In this document: piece by piece, positions 41,194 through 49,619 of the stretch
Layout of the letters: each line of letters begins with the position of its first letter
How positions within the stretch are numbered: the stretch's first letter is position 1
DNA from: Streptomyces dysideae
GTDB taxonomy: Bacteria > Actinomycetota > Actinomycetes > Streptomycetales > Streptomycetaceae
DNA: 64,000 nt
Assembly (NCBI RefSeq): GCF_001514305.1
Contig: NZ_KQ949079.1
Span: 119,840 to 183,839 of the forward strand
Direction of reading: 5' to 3'
Made by a program: the position numbers and the translations under genes
The notes under the pieces: model-generated
Databases searched by the model: none
Seen by the model: only the letters and a program-made list of their open reading frames with translations
What the model was told of the DNA's origin: nothing

Positions 41194-41763
41194 CTACCGT
41201 TCGAGCCGCCCCTTGAGCCGAGCTGACGGATAGAGCCCTTCCCACACCCGGTGCTCGGGCGGGAACCCCATGCCCGCCAGGCAGTTGACGAGCATCCCGT
41301 ACGCCAGGAAGGTCGTCGTCTCGTTGACGTCAGCGCCGAGCGGCAGATGGACGGTGTCCCACAGCCGCATCCAGCCGGCCCGCACCGCCTCGCCGAACTC
41401 GTGGTCGCCCTCCTGCTCGGCGGCCGCCACCGCGACGTACATCTGCATCTGCATCATCAGCTGCTCGGGCCGCTCGGTGATGACCTCGGTGTACGCGTCC
41501 GCCATGGCATGCAGGGCTTCCTCGCCCTCGAGCCCTGCGGAGGCCTCCGCGAAGGTCCGGATGGTGTCCTCCACGCAGCGCTCGGCCGCGGCCAGGAAGA
41601 TCGCCTTCTTGCCCGGGAAGAGCCGGAAGAGATACGGCTGCGACACCCCGACCCGCTTGGCGATCGCCTCGGTCGACGTGCCGTGGTACCCACCGCGACC
41701 GAACTCGGCCGTCGCCGCACGGATGACGCTCTCGCGCCTCTCCTCTGCGCTCATCCTGACCAT
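41194..41763 (-). CDS. TetR-family transcriptional regulator
   Basis: A 189-aa regulator. The N-terminal HTH (GTSTEAIAKRVGVSQPYLFR, about residues 28-47) is canonical; the C-terminal ligand domain is Met-rich (LMMQMQMYVAVAAAEQE). Start either 41763 or the ATG three codons later. Matching 18-bp palindromes flank it on both sides, so it likely represses itself and the MFS pump. Confidence 0.9.
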   Translation of the reverse strand: MVRMSAEERRESVIRAATAEFGRGGYHGTSTEAIAKRVGVSQPYLFRLFPGKKAIFLAAAERCVEDTIRTFAEASAGLEGEEALHAMADAYTEVITERPEQLMMQMQMYVAVAAAEQEGDHEFGEAVRAGWMRLWDTVHLPLGADVNETTTFLAYGMLVNCLAGMGFPPEHRVWEGLYPSARLKGRLER

Positions 41764-41772
41764 GGGAGTAAG

Positions 41773-41790
41773 TTAGTACTCAATCACTAA
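41773..41790. promoter_or_regulatory. Probable TetR operator before the regulator
   Basis: TTAGT-N8-ACTAA, extended by G and C outside to a 20-bp palindrome, 9 nt before the tetR start. Confidence 0.75.
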
Positions 41791-41877
41791 CTAAGTCGAG
41801 GGTTCGCCTGAAGCAAAAGTAAAGGAGCGCCCCACCATGGAGAGCGCCCCTTACCCCCGTGCTGTACCTCGCCGTGC

Positions 41878-42306
41878 TCAGGCGAGCCGCACGACCGCCC
41901 GCGACATCCCCAGCACCTTCTGCCCGGCGCTGGTCGCCACGAGGTCCACGCGGACCGTGTTGTCGTCCAGCTTGGCCGCGACCTTGCCGCTGACCTCGAT
42001 ACTGGCGCCCTGGTCGTCGTTCGGGACGACGACGGGCTTGGTGAATCGGACGCCGTAGTCGACGACCGCGCCCGGGTCGCCGGTCCAGTCGGTGACCACG
42101 CGGATCGCCTCGGCCATGGTGAACATGCCGTGCGCGATGACGTCCGGCAGTCCGACCTCCTTGGCGAACTTCTCGTTCCAGTGGATCGGATTGAAGTCCC
42201 CGGAGGCACCCGCGTACTGCACGAGCGTGGCGCGGGTCACGGAGAAGGTCTGGGCGGGCAGTTCGGTGCCGACCTCGACATCGTCGTAGGAGATCTTCGC
42301 CGTCAT
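41878..42306 (-). CDS. hadB: MaoC-family dehydratase, HadB-like
   Basis: A 142-aa hot-dog protein with the hydratase 2 signature: catalytic Asp and His in ASGDFNPIHWNEKFA, followed by GLPDVIAHGMFTMA. In mycobacteria HadB is the catalytic partner of HadA in 3-hydroxyacyl-ACP dehydration of FAS-II. It is 1 nt after the hadA-like gene. Streptomyces lacks mycolic acids, so the native substrate is likely another acyl thioester. Confidence 0.88.
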   Translation of the reverse strand: MTAKISYDDVEVGTELPAQTFSVTRATLVQYAGASGDFNPIHWNEKFAKEVGLPDVIAHGMFTMAEAIRVVTDWTGDPGAVVDYGVRFTKPVVVPNDDQGASIEVSGKVAAKLDDNTVRVDLVATSAGQKVLGMSRAVVRLA

Positions 42307-42307
42307 G

Positions 42308-42760
42308 TCAGCCCTCCTCGGCCGCGCGGGCGACGAGCTTCGTCCAGGCGGTCACGACGTGCTCCCCCGCCTCGTCGTGGACCTCGCCGCGGATGTCCAG
42401 GATGTCGTTGCCCGCCATGGACTTGATCGCCTCGATGGTGGAGGTGACGGTCAGGCGGTCGCCGGCGCGCACCGGGCGGGTGTAGGCGAACTTCTGGTCG
42501 CCGTGCACCACCCGGCTGTAGTCCAGGCCGAGCTGGGGGTCCTGGACGACCTGTCCCGCGGCCTTGAAGGTGATCGAGAACACGAAGGTCGGCGGGGCGA
42601 TCACATCGGAGTGGCCGAGCGCCTTGGCGGCCTCCGGGTCCGTGTACGCCGGGTTGGTGTCTCCCACCGCCTCCGCGAACTCACGGATCTTCTCCCGGCC
42701 CACCTCGTAGGGGTCGGTGGGCGGGTAGCTCCGCCCCACGAAGGACTGGTCGAGCGCCAT
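42308..42760 (-). CDS. hadA: MaoC-like dehydratase subunit, HadA-like
   Basis: A 150-aa hot-dog protein lacking the catalytic Asp/His of its partner, as expected for the substrate-binding HadA subunit. Start MALDQSFVGRSYPPTDPYEV at 42760 has AGGAGGTG upstream. Forms a two-gene operon with hadB. Separated from rpmG by a strong terminator, so it needs its own promoter, which I did not find. Confidence 0.88.
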   Translation of the reverse strand: MALDQSFVGRSYPPTDPYEVGREKIREFAEAVGDTNPAYTDPEAAKALGHSDVIAPPTFVFSITFKAAGQVVQDPQLGLDYSRVVHGDQKFAYTRPVRAGDRLTVTSTIEAIKSMAGNDILDIRGEVHDEAGEHVVTAWTKLVARAAEEG

Positions 42761-42835
42761 GACTCGGCACCTCCTGATGTCTCTGTGGTTGACCTGCAGT
42801 CGACCGGAACCGGCCGGTAACCGGGGCCGAAACGA

Positions 42836-42872
42836 CGTGAGGCCGTCCCCAGAATCTGGGGACGGCCTCACG
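42836..42872 (-). terminator. Terminator after rpmG
   Basis: Two perfect 18-nt arms around one base lie 12 nt after the rpmG stop. Confidence 0.88.
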
Positions 42873-42884
42873 TACGAGCCTGAT

Positions 42885-43049
42885 TTATCGCGTTTCGCGG
42901 TGCGCGGTGTGCGCATTGCAACGCGGGCAGTGCTTCTTCATCTCCATTCGGTCCGGGTTGTTACGCCGGTTCTTCTTGGTGATGTAGTTCCGCTCCTTGC
43001 ACTCCACGCAGGCCAGCGTGATCTTCGGGCGGACGTCGGTGGCAGCCAC
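42885..43049 (-). CDS. rpmG: 50S ribosomal protein L33, zinc-binding type
   Basis: A 54-aa L33 near the E site. Cys14, Cys17, Cys41 and Cys44 form a zinc ribbon (CVEC, CPRC), the C+ form. GTG start at 43049 with AAGGAG 7 nt upstream. It is too short for most ORF callers. It lies 88 nt after tRNA-Met, co-oriented. Confidence 0.95.
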   Translation of the reverse strand: MAATDVRPKITLACVECKERNYITKKNRRNNPDRMEMKKHCPRCNAHTAHRETR

Positions 43050-43137
43050 GTGAGTGCTCCTTGACGAACGGATAGACTGATTAACGCAAGCAAGAGTAGC
43101 CGATCGAAGGACCGACCCCGCAATCGGCTACTGTCAG

Positions 43138-43210
43138 TAGCGGTGACCGGACTTGAACCGGTGACACAGCGATTATGAGCCGCTTGCTCTACCGACTGAG
43201 CTACACCGCT
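43138..43210 (-). tRNA. tRNA-Met (anticodon CAT)
   Basis: 73 nt; acceptor AGCGGTG, anticodon loop CTCATAA, T arm CCGGTTCAAGTCCGG, discriminator A. The first pair A-U and D arm suggest the elongator form. CCA not encoded. Confidence 0.95.
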
Positions 43211-43256
43211 GAGATGCGATCGGGCCCCGCCTTGCGGCGGGAACCTCTCACACCAG

Positions 43257-43329
43257 AGCCCCAATACGGAATCGAACCGTAGACCTTCTCCTTACCATGG
43301 AGACGCTCTGCCGACTGAGCTATTGGGGC
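43257..43329 (-). tRNA. tRNA-Thr (anticodon GGT)
   Basis: 73 nt; acceptor GCCCCAA, anticodon loop ATGGTAA reading ACC/ACU, T arm ACGGTTCGATTCCGT. It lies 46 nt upstream of tRNA-Met on the same strand. Confidence 0.95.
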
Positions 43330-43619
43330 GAGCGATGAAGACATTACACGCTCGGCTGCCGTTCGCCCAAATCCGTTTCGCGGCCCCCGCCGACAGCCGA
43401 TCCGAGGCCCCCTCAGACACCTCTCAGGCCACTCCCGCACCGCTCTCGCCTGCTCTTCCTCGGGCGCTCGTTCGGCGGACCACACCGGTACGACTATTGC
43501 GCTCCTCCCCGCCGTCACGGGGTCGCCAGCCTAGGCTCGACTCACTCTGCGTGATCTTGCGTCTCCGGCGCAGTTCCCCACCTCAGCCCCCCTGCGCAGC
43601 CCCGAGCCCCTGGAGCGCG

Positions 43620-44885
43620 ATGCCCGACAGCCAGCCCCAGCCGCCCCACTCGTCGTCCTCGTCGGGCTCGTCCGGACCGAGCGATCCGACCGCCCTCCTG
43701 CTGTGCGGGGCGCGGCTCACCGACGGCCGGACCGTGGACGTACGGCTGGGCAGCGGGCGCATCGAGGCGGTCGGCACGGCCGGGAGCCTGGCGGCGGGCG
43801 GCACGCGCGCGGGCGGTGCGCACGTCGACCTCAGCGGCTATCTGCTCCTGCCGGCCCCGGCCGAGCCGCACGCCCACGGTGACACGGCACTGTCGGCCGA
43901 CGCCGGCGGGCCGGTCTCGTACGACCCCCACGTCGTCCAGCGCCGGGCCACGGAAGCGGCCCTGCTGCAACTCGGCCACGGAGCGACCGCGTTGCGGGCA
44001 CATGTGCGCGTGGGCGACGTTCAGGGGCTGGGCGCCCTGGCCGCCCTACTCCGGGCCCGACGGTCGCTGCGCGGGCTCACGGAGTTGACGACGGTGGCGA
44101 TGCCACGGCTGCTGACCGGAGTGGCCGGGGCGGACGGGCTTGCGATGCTGCGGGACGCGCTGAAGATGGGCGCCTCCGTCGTGGGCGGCTGCCCGGACCT
44201 GGACCCCGATCCGACGGGCTACGTGGAGGCGGTCCTGGGGGTCGCCTCCGAGCACGGCTGCCCTGTCGACCTGCACACCGACGCCACCGACCCGGCGCGT
44301 CTGTCCCGCCTCGCGGCTATGGCCGGCGGCCTGCGCCCCGGCGTGACGCTCGGCCCGTGCGGCGGCCTGGGGCGCCTCCCCTCCGTAGTGGCCTCGCGGA
44401 CCGCGGACCAGCTCGCCGCTGCCGGGGTGACGGTGGTGTGCCTGCCGCAGGGCGGTTGCGGGGGCGTGGAACAACGGGGCACAGCGCCCGTACGACTGCT
44501 GCGCACGGCCGGGGTGCGGATCGCCGCGGGCAGCGGCACCCTGCGGGACGTGTCGAACCCCGTGGGGCGCGGAGACCCGCTGGAGGCCGCCTATCTGCTG
44601 GCCTCGCGCTACGGCTTGCGGCCCGAGGACGCCTACGACGCCGTGAGCGCGTCGGCGCGGGCGGCGCTGGGGCTGCCCGAGGTACGCGTGGAGGCGGGTT
44701 TCCCGGCCGAGTTGCTGGCGGTGCGCGGGGATCGGCTGGCGGGGGCGCTGTCGCTGGCGTACAGCCGGATCGTGGTGCACCGGGGGCGCGTGGTGGCGCG
44801 GACGAGCGCGGTGCGGGAGTACTGCAACTCGGCCGTGGCAGCGGAGTTGGGGCTGCCGCGGCAGGGGCGGGGGGAGTTGTCGTGA
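43620..44885 (+). CDS. Amidohydrolase family protein (cytosine-deaminase-like)
   Basis: A 421-aa metal-dependent hydrolase. The N-terminal Ser/Pro-rich 25 residues precede a small beta-sandwich, then the metal motif PHAHGD (first HxH), HTDATD and a C-terminal region with AGSGTLRDVSNPVGRGDPLEAAY similar to cytosine deaminases. The ATG at 43620 has GGAG upstream. Substrate is not predictable; the annotation as deaminase is by fold. Confidence 0.75.
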   Translation: MPDSQPQPPHSSSSSGSSGPSDPTALLLCGARLTDGRTVDVRLGSGRIEAVGTAGSLAAGGTRAGGAHVDLSGYLLLPAPAEPHAHGDTALSADAGGPVSYDPHVVQRRATEAALLQLGHGATALRAHVRVGDVQGLGALAALLRARRSLRGLTELTTVAMPRLLTGVAGADGLAMLRDALKMGASVVGGCPDLDPDPTGYVEAVLGVASEHGCPVDLHTDATDPARLSRLAAMAGGLRPGVTLGPCGGLGRLPSVVASRTADQLAAAGVTVVCLPQGGCGGVEQRGTAPVRLLRTAGVRIAAGSGTLRDVSNPVGRGDPLEAAYLLASRYGLRPEDAYDAVSASARAALGLPEVRVEAGFPAELLAVRGDRLAGALSLAYSRIVVHRGRVVARTSAVREYCNSAVAAELGLPRQGRGELS

Positions 44886-44892
44886 GGGGTGC

Positions 44893-44915
44893 GCGGGGTG
44901 TAGCGCACGCCCCGC
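44893..44915 (+). terminator. Hairpin after the amidohydrolase gene
   Basis: GCGGGG / CCCCGC arms, nested inside an outer GTGAGGG / CCCTCAC pair (44882-44929). The remainder of the 302-nt gap to 45187 shows nothing else clear. Confidence 0.6.
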
Positions 44916-45187
44916 CTGAACGCCCTCACCACGGCGTGCAGCTCGCAGCACGTGCCGGCGCGCACGCCTTACCTCGCAACAACGCAAGCGCCATCTCCGG
45001 GCGCTGCACGAAAGCTCCCGCGCGCGCCTCACCACTGCGGCGCAGGCGGGTATGCGCCCTTGCAAGGCGAACGCGCCGGGCGTGTGCGATGAGCCGTCCG
45101 CCGGGTGCGCGTCTCGGGCGCGTGCGCCCCTGGGGCGTGGCTGAAGTCGTGCGGCGGATGCGGCCGTCCGGGCGTACGGTCGAAGAC

Positions 45188-45844
45188 ATGCGCATTGTCA
45201 TCGCTGGTGGTCATGGTCAGATCGCGCTGCGGCTGGAGCGGCTGCTCGCCGCGCGCGGGGACGAGGTCGCGGGGATCATCCGCAAGTCCGAACAGGGCAA
45301 CGATCTGCGGGAGGCCGGTGCCGAACCGGTCCTGCTGGACCTGGAGTCGGCCTCGGTCGAGGAGGTCGCGGCACATTTGCAGGGCGCGGACGCGGCGGTC
45401 TTCGCGGCGGGCGCGGGCCCGGGCAGCGGCGCGACCCGCAAGGACACGGTGGACCGGGACGCGGCGATCCTGTTCGCGGACGCGGCGGTTCGAGCAGGCG
45501 TACGACGGTACGTGATCGTTTCGTCGATGGGCGCGAATTCCAAACACGAGGGGCGCGAGGTTTTCGACGTCTACCTGCGCGCGAAAGGCGAGGCCGACGA
45601 CCACGTCCGCGGCCTGGACGCCCTGGATTGGACGATCCTGCGTCCCGGCATGCTGACGAACGATGCCGGCACCGGCCTGATCCGCCTTGAGGCGCACACC
45701 GGCCGCGGCCCGATCCCGCGCGACGACGTGGCCGCCGTACTGGCGGAGTTGGTGGACACCCCGGCGACGGCCGGCCTGACCCTTGAGCTGATCAGCGGGC
45801 CGGCGCCGGTGTCCGTCGCGGTGAAGTCGGTGGCGGGGAACTGA
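45188..45844 (+). CDS. NAD(P)-binding SDR-like protein (NmrA/atypical SDR)
   Basis: A 218-aa Rossmann-fold protein. The dinucleotide motif GGHGQIALRL (7-16) and the YVIVSSMGA and Y..K-like segment (YLRAKGEADDHVR) match atypical SDRs, with WTILRPGMLT. No ribosome-binding site is visible: a -10-like TACGGT ends 7 nt before the ATG, so the transcript may be leaderless. Followed 2 nt later by an NTF2-like gene. Confidence 0.85.
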   Translation: MRIVIAGGHGQIALRLERLLAARGDEVAGIIRKSEQGNDLREAGAEPVLLDLESASVEEVAAHLQGADAAVFAAGAGPGSGATRKDTVDRDAAILFADAAVRAGVRRYVIVSSMGANSKHEGREVFDVYLRAKGEADDHVRGLDALDWTILRPGMLTNDAGTGLIRLEAHTGRGPIPRDDVAAVLAELVDTPATAGLTLELISGPAPVSVAVKSVAGN

Positions 45845-45846
45845 GG

Positions 45847-46230
45847 ATGACCGCGGCGGGGGTTCCCGCCGTGCGGGAAGCACTGCTGCGGCGGATGTAC
45901 GAGGTCTTCTCGACGGACGAGAGGAATGCCTTCCTGGAGCGGTGCCTGGCCCCGGACGTGGACTGGCCGAACGTCCTGGACGGGGTCCGGCTGCACGGCC
46001 GCGAGGCGGTACGCGCGTACTGGGCACGGCAGTTCGCGGCCGGTCATCCCCTCGTACGGCTGGAGGGTTTGCGGCTGGACGGGGACGGCGAGGCGGTGGT
46101 GGCGACCGTACGGCTCGGGATGCGCGACGCGTCGGGTGACCGGTGGGCGGAGGAGACGGTCGAGCACGTGTACCGGTTCGACGGGGAGGGGCTGGTGGCG
46201 CGGATGGACGTGTCGGCGGGCTTGCAGTAG
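45847..46230 (+). CDS. NTF2-like / SnoaL-like protein
   Basis: A 127-aa cone-shaped fold protein (RRMYEVFSTDERNAFLERCLAPDVDW...HGREAVRAYW). The family covers polyketide cyclases, isomerases and ligand-binding proteins. Two nt after the SDR-like gene, so probably co-expressed with it. Substrate unknown. Confidence 0.8.
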   Translation: MTAAGVPAVREALLRRMYEVFSTDERNAFLERCLAPDVDWPNVLDGVRLHGREAVRAYWARQFAAGHPLVRLEGLRLDGDGEAVVATVRLGMRDASGDRWAEETVEHVYRFDGEGLVARMDVSAGLQ

Positions 46231-46280
46231 GGCGCGGGGCGGCGCAGAGCCCGTACGTAGGCGCCGGCCACTGGGGGCGT

Positions 46281-46493
46281 CTAGAAGAGCGGCATCTGCC
46301 CGGGGAACTCCGGGACGGCGTACCCGTCCAACGAGGGCTGAGCGGCGCCGATCTGAACCTGCCGCCGGGAGCCGGGGCACGAGACGAGTTCCCCGCTCTC
46401 CCGCGCGCCGGGCGGATCATGCCGCGCGAACCGGCCGGCGACGACGGCAATCTCGCGACGGCACTCGGGGCAGCTTCTGCGACGAGTGGACAT
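46281..46493 (-). CDS. Small cysteine-containing hypothetical protein
   Basis: A 70-aa protein with CPEC near the N-terminus and a later single Cys; the C-terminal GYAVPEFPGQMPLF is a motif I have seen in streptomycete small proteins. The CPEC pair may bind zinc. No good Shine-Dalgarno is visible before the ATG at 46493; an upstream start in the same frame is possible. Confidence 0.55.
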   Translation of the reverse strand: MSTRRRSCPECRREIAVVAGRFARHDPPGARESGELVSCPGSRRQVQIGAAQPSLDGYAVPEFPGQMPLF

Positions 46494-46590
46494 GGGATCA
46501 GTGTGCCCCGGGCCGTGTCGAGTTGTGCGCTTCAGCGATGCCGATGCCCGTGACGGGGCCGTTGGCTCCCGTGGCGGTTTCTTTGGCACA

Positions 46591-46637
46591 AGAAAACCCC
46601 CTCCGCTCTGCGTTTCCGCAGTTCGGAGGGGGTTTCT
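46591..46637. terminator. Terminator after tRNA-Tyr
   Basis: Stem AACCCCCTCCG / CGGAGGGGGTT with an inner CTGCG/CGCAG hairpin, followed on the minus strand by TTCTT. Works for tRNA-Tyr and may work in both directions. Confidence 0.85.
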
Positions 46638-46644
46638 CTCAGCG

Positions 46645-46726
46645 TGGCGGCGCCAGGATTCGAACCTGGGAAGGCTGAGCCGGCAGATTTACAGTCTGCT
46701 CCCTTTGGCCGCTCGGGCACACCGCC
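46645..46726 (-). tRNA. tRNA-Tyr (anticodon GTA)
   Basis: 82-nt class II tRNA with a long variable arm; acceptor GGCGGTG, anticodon loop TGTAAAT, T arm CCAGGTTCGAATCCTGG, discriminator A. Confidence 0.97.
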
Positions 46727-46949
46727 GGGGTTGCTGCCGTTCGAACCGCTTTTCGGCGGTGCTCTCTGGCAACGACGTAAACAATACCCGATGGGGAGGG
46801 GTGCTTCGCCACCCGATTGATCGCCGCCCGGGCGGCCTGGGGTGGCTAGGCTTGTCCGGATGCGGCCCGAGGCCTGCCCCGGGTTCGGCGGCAGCCCCCA
46901 CTACGCCGACACGCACCGACACGCACCCCGATACAAGGAGCCACAGGAC

Positions 46950-47438
46950 ATGGCCGACTCCAGTTTCGACATCGTCTCGAAGGTCGAGCGGCAGGAGGTC
47001 GACAACGCCCTCAACCAGGCCGCCAAGGAGATCTCGCAGCGCTACGACTTCAAGGGCGTGGGTGCCTCGATCTCGTGGTCCGGTGAAAAGATCCTGATGG
47101 AGGCGAACTCCGAGGACCGGGTGAAGGCTGTCCTCGACGTCTTCCAGTCCAAGCTGATCAAGCGCGGGATCTCGCTGAAGGCGCTGGACGCGGGCGAGCC
47201 CCAGCTCTCGGGCAAGGAGTACAAGATCTTCGCGTCGATCGAGGAGGGCATCTCCCAGGAGAACGCAAAGAAGGTGGCGAAGATCATTCGCGACGAGGGC
47301 CCGAAGGGCGTGAAGGCCCAGGTGCAGGGCGACGAGCTGCGGGTCAGCTCGAAGAGCCGCGACGACCTGCAGGCCGTGATCGCCCTCATCAAGGGCCAGG
47401 ACTTCGACTTCGCGATCCAGTTCGTGAACTACCGCTAG
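46950..47438 (+). CDS. yajQ: YajQ family nucleotide-binding protein
   Basis: A 162-aa protein of the YajQ (UPF0234) family; members bind cyclic di-GMP or nucleotides. Signature [20 protein letters not shown] and the C-terminal [12 protein letters not shown] are canonical. ATG at 46950 with AAGGAG 9 nt upstream. Followed by a terminator. Position beside tRNA-Tyr is usual in Streptomyces. Confidence 0.93.
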   Translation: MADSSFDIVSKVERQEVDNALNQAAKEISQRYDFKGVGASISWSGEKILMEANSEDRVKAVLDVFQSKLIKRGISLKALDAGEPQLSGKEYKIFASIEEGISQENAKKVAKIIRDEGPKGVKAQVQGDELRVSSKSRDDLQAVIALIKGQDFDFAIQFVNYR

Positions 47439-47462
47439 TCCGGACGGGCCGCGCGCACGAGG

Positions 47463-47494
47463 AAGGGTGGGCACCGCCGGGTGCCCACCCTTCT
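47463..47494. terminator. Terminator between yajQ and the GlsB-like gene
   Basis: A 12-bp perfect stem (AAGGGTGGGCAC/GTGCCCACCCTT) with a 6-nt loop between convergent genes. Confidence 0.85.
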
Positions 47495-47530
47495 CGCCTG
47501 CTGGCCGCGGTCCGGGGTGCTGCGTCGCGC

Positions 47531-47797
47531 TCAGTCGCGCGAGTGGCCGAACAGGATGCGGTACGCGATCAGGAGGACGAGGGAGCCGCCGATCGCGGCG
47601 GTCCAGGTGGCGCCGTCGTAGAAGTCCTTGCTGATGGGGTGATCCAGCCAGCGGGCCGAGATCCATCCGCCGATGAACGCGCCCGTCACGCCGATGACGG
47701 TCGTGCCGATGAAGCCGCCCGGGTCACGGCCCGGCAGCAAAATCTTGGCGATGGCGCCGGCCAACAGTCCGAGGATGATCCAACTGATGATGCTCAT
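47531..47797 (-). CDS. GlsB/YeaQ/YmgE family membrane protein
   Basis: An 88-aa protein with three hydrophobic helices and the transglycosylase-associated signature (GLLAGAIAKILLPGRDPGG, GTTVIGVTGAFIGGW). The start MSIISWIILGLL is at 47797. The family is linked to general stress in other bacteria; role here unknown. Confidence 0.9.
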   Translation of the reverse strand: MSIISWIILGLLAGAIAKILLPGRDPGGFIGTTVIGVTGAFIGGWISARWLDHPISKDFYDGATWTAAIGGSLVLLIAYRILFGHSRD

Positions 47798-48011
47798 GCC
47801 GTGAACCTGCCCTTCCACGCTGTGCCCGCACTGTCCCGGCACTGTGATCTTGGTCCCGCCGGGCCGTGCCTGCGGCCGTGCGCCGTGCGCTCGTCTCGCG
47901 CTTCGTCGTACCTGTGCTCGTGCTCGTGTTCGTGCTCTTGTTCGCTCCCTGTTGATGACGAGGACGTCACCACTGCACCCGGCGGTTGCAGCGGTCAGTA
48001 GGGTGCGGCGC

Positions 48012-49262
48012 ATGACTCGTTCCAGTTCCGGTGCTGAGCTGCGGCGCACCCTCGGTGTGGGAGACGCCGTGGTCATCGGGCTCGGCTCGATGGTCGGGGC
48101 CGGGATCTTCGCCGCCCTGGGCCCCGCCGCGCGTGCGGCAGGGTCCGGGCTGCTCCTCGGGCTCGCCGTCGCCGCCCTCGTCGCCTACTGCAACGCCACG
48201 TCGTCGGCGCGGCTGGCCGCGCTGTATCCGGCCTCGGGTGGCACGTACGTGTACGGGCGCGAGCGTCTCGGGGAGTTCTGGGGTTATCTCGCCGGCTGGT
48301 CGTTCGTGGTCGGGAAGACGGCCTCCTGTGCGGCGATGGCGCTCACCGTGGGCGCGTACGTCTGGCCGGGGCAGGCGCATGCCGTGGCGGTCGCGGCCGT
48401 GGTGGCACTGACCGCGGTGAACTACGGCGGCGTCCAGAAGTCCGCCTGGCTGACGCGGGCGATCGTGGCGGTCGTCCTGGCCGTCCTCGCCTCCGTGGTC
48501 GTGGTGTGTCTGGGCTCCGGGGAGTCCGATGCCGGGCGCCTGGACATCGGTGCCTCCGGTGGTGCGGGCGGGGTGCTGCAGGCGGCCGGCCTGCTGTTCT
48601 TCGCGTTCGCCGGATACGCGCGCATCGCGACCCTTGGTGAGGAGGTGCGGGATCCCGCGCGCACCATCCCCCGGGCCATCCCGCTTGCTCTGGGCATCGC
48701 GCTGGCGGTGTACGCGTGTGTGGCGGTGGCTGTCCTTTCCGTGCTCGGGGCGGACGGTCTCGGGCGCGCGGACGCGCCGCTGGCCGACGCGGTGCGTGCG
48801 GCCGGGGTGCCGGGGCTGGTGCCCGTGGTGCGGGTGGGCGCCGCCGTGGCCGCGCTCGGCTCGCTGCTCGCGCTGATCCTCGGTGTCTCGCGCACCACGC
48901 TGGCCATGGCCCGGGACCGGCATCTGCCGGGCGCTCTGGCGGCGGTGCATCCGCGCTTCCAGGTGCCGCACCGGGCGGAGTTGGCCGTGGGCGTGGTGGT
49001 CGCTGTTCTCGCCGCCACTGTGGACGTGCGCGGTGCGATCGGGTTCTCCTCCTTCGGTGTGCTGACGTACTACGCGGTGGCCAACGCGTCGGCCTGGACC
49101 CTCGGGTCAGCTCCGGCGGCGCGGGTGGTACCGGCGGTGGGACTGCTCGGGTGTGTGGTGCTGGCGTTCGCGCTGCCGGGGGTTTCGGTGGTTGTGGGTG
49201 CGGGGGTGCTGGCGGTGGGTGTGGTCGCGTACGGCGTGCGGCGGTGGGCGGCCGCGCGTTAG
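48012..49262 (+). CDS. APC-family amino acid permease
   Basis: A 416-aa protein with about 12 TM helices. The N-terminal GLGSMVGAGIFAALGPAA is the conserved substrate-binding helix of APC transporters, and the region FFAFAGYARIATLGEEVRDP is TM6-like. Substrate unknown (amino acid or amine). The MITE at 49388-49541 lies 125 nt after the stop. Confidence 0.9.
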   Translation: MTRSSSGAELRRTLGVGDAVVIGLGSMVGAGIFAALGPAARAAGSGLLLGLAVAALVAYCNATSSARLAALYPASGGTYVYGRERLGEFWGYLAGWSFVVGKTASCAAMALTVGAYVWPGQAHAVAVAAVVALTAVNYGGVQKSAWLTRAIVAVVLAVLASVVVVCLGSGESDAGRLDIGASGGAGGVLQAAGLLFFAFAGYARIATLGEEVRDPARTIPRAIPLALGIALAVYACVAVAVLSVLGADGLGRADAPLADAVRAAGVPGLVPVVRVGAAVAALGSLLALILGVSRTTLAMARDRHLPGALAAVHPRFQVPHRAELAVGVVVAVLAATVDVRGAIGFSSFGVLTYYAVANASAWTLGSAPAARVVPAVGLLGCVVLAFALPGVSVVVGAGVLAVGVVAYGVRRWAAAR

Positions 49263-49379
49263 CGACGGCGGATCGGCGCGCGGGCACGGGGACGGTTACG
49301 GGTGCTGCGCGGGCGCGGACTTGGGTCCTCCACGGTCACGCGCAGGATGCGGCGCGTGGGCACGGGCGCCGGTGGCCGT

Positions 49380-49549
49380 GGTTACGCGGGTCTTCGAAGT
49401 TAGGCGGTGCGGCTCTTTGCCGGTGCCTGCCTCTGTGGCCTTCGCCAGCGAGGATGTGACACTTCAGCGCCGGGTGTCACATCCTCGCGAGTCACCGCTC
49501 CGCGCCAGCGCTTCTCGCGCACCGCTTAACTTCGAAGACCCGGTTACGC
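49380..49549. mobile_element. MITE-like element with target duplication
   Basis: The element proper is 49388-49541 (154 bp). Its ends (49388-49411 and 49518-49541) are 24-bp inverted repeats matching at 23 positions and starting GGGTCTTCGAAG. It is flanked by exact 8-bp direct repeats GGTTACGC (49380-49387 and 49542-49549). An inner 14-bp inverted repeat (49449-49462 with 49474-49487) lies in the middle. No coding capacity. Length of TSD and the GG.TCTTCG ends fit ISL3-family transposition, so it is probably a MITE moved by such a transposase. Confidence 0.8.
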
Positions 49550-49619
49550 ACGTGGTGCGGTCGCGGCCGTGGTGCGGTGCCTGGTCGCTTCTCGTTGTCG
49601 TCCGTGTGTGTGGCTTCCG

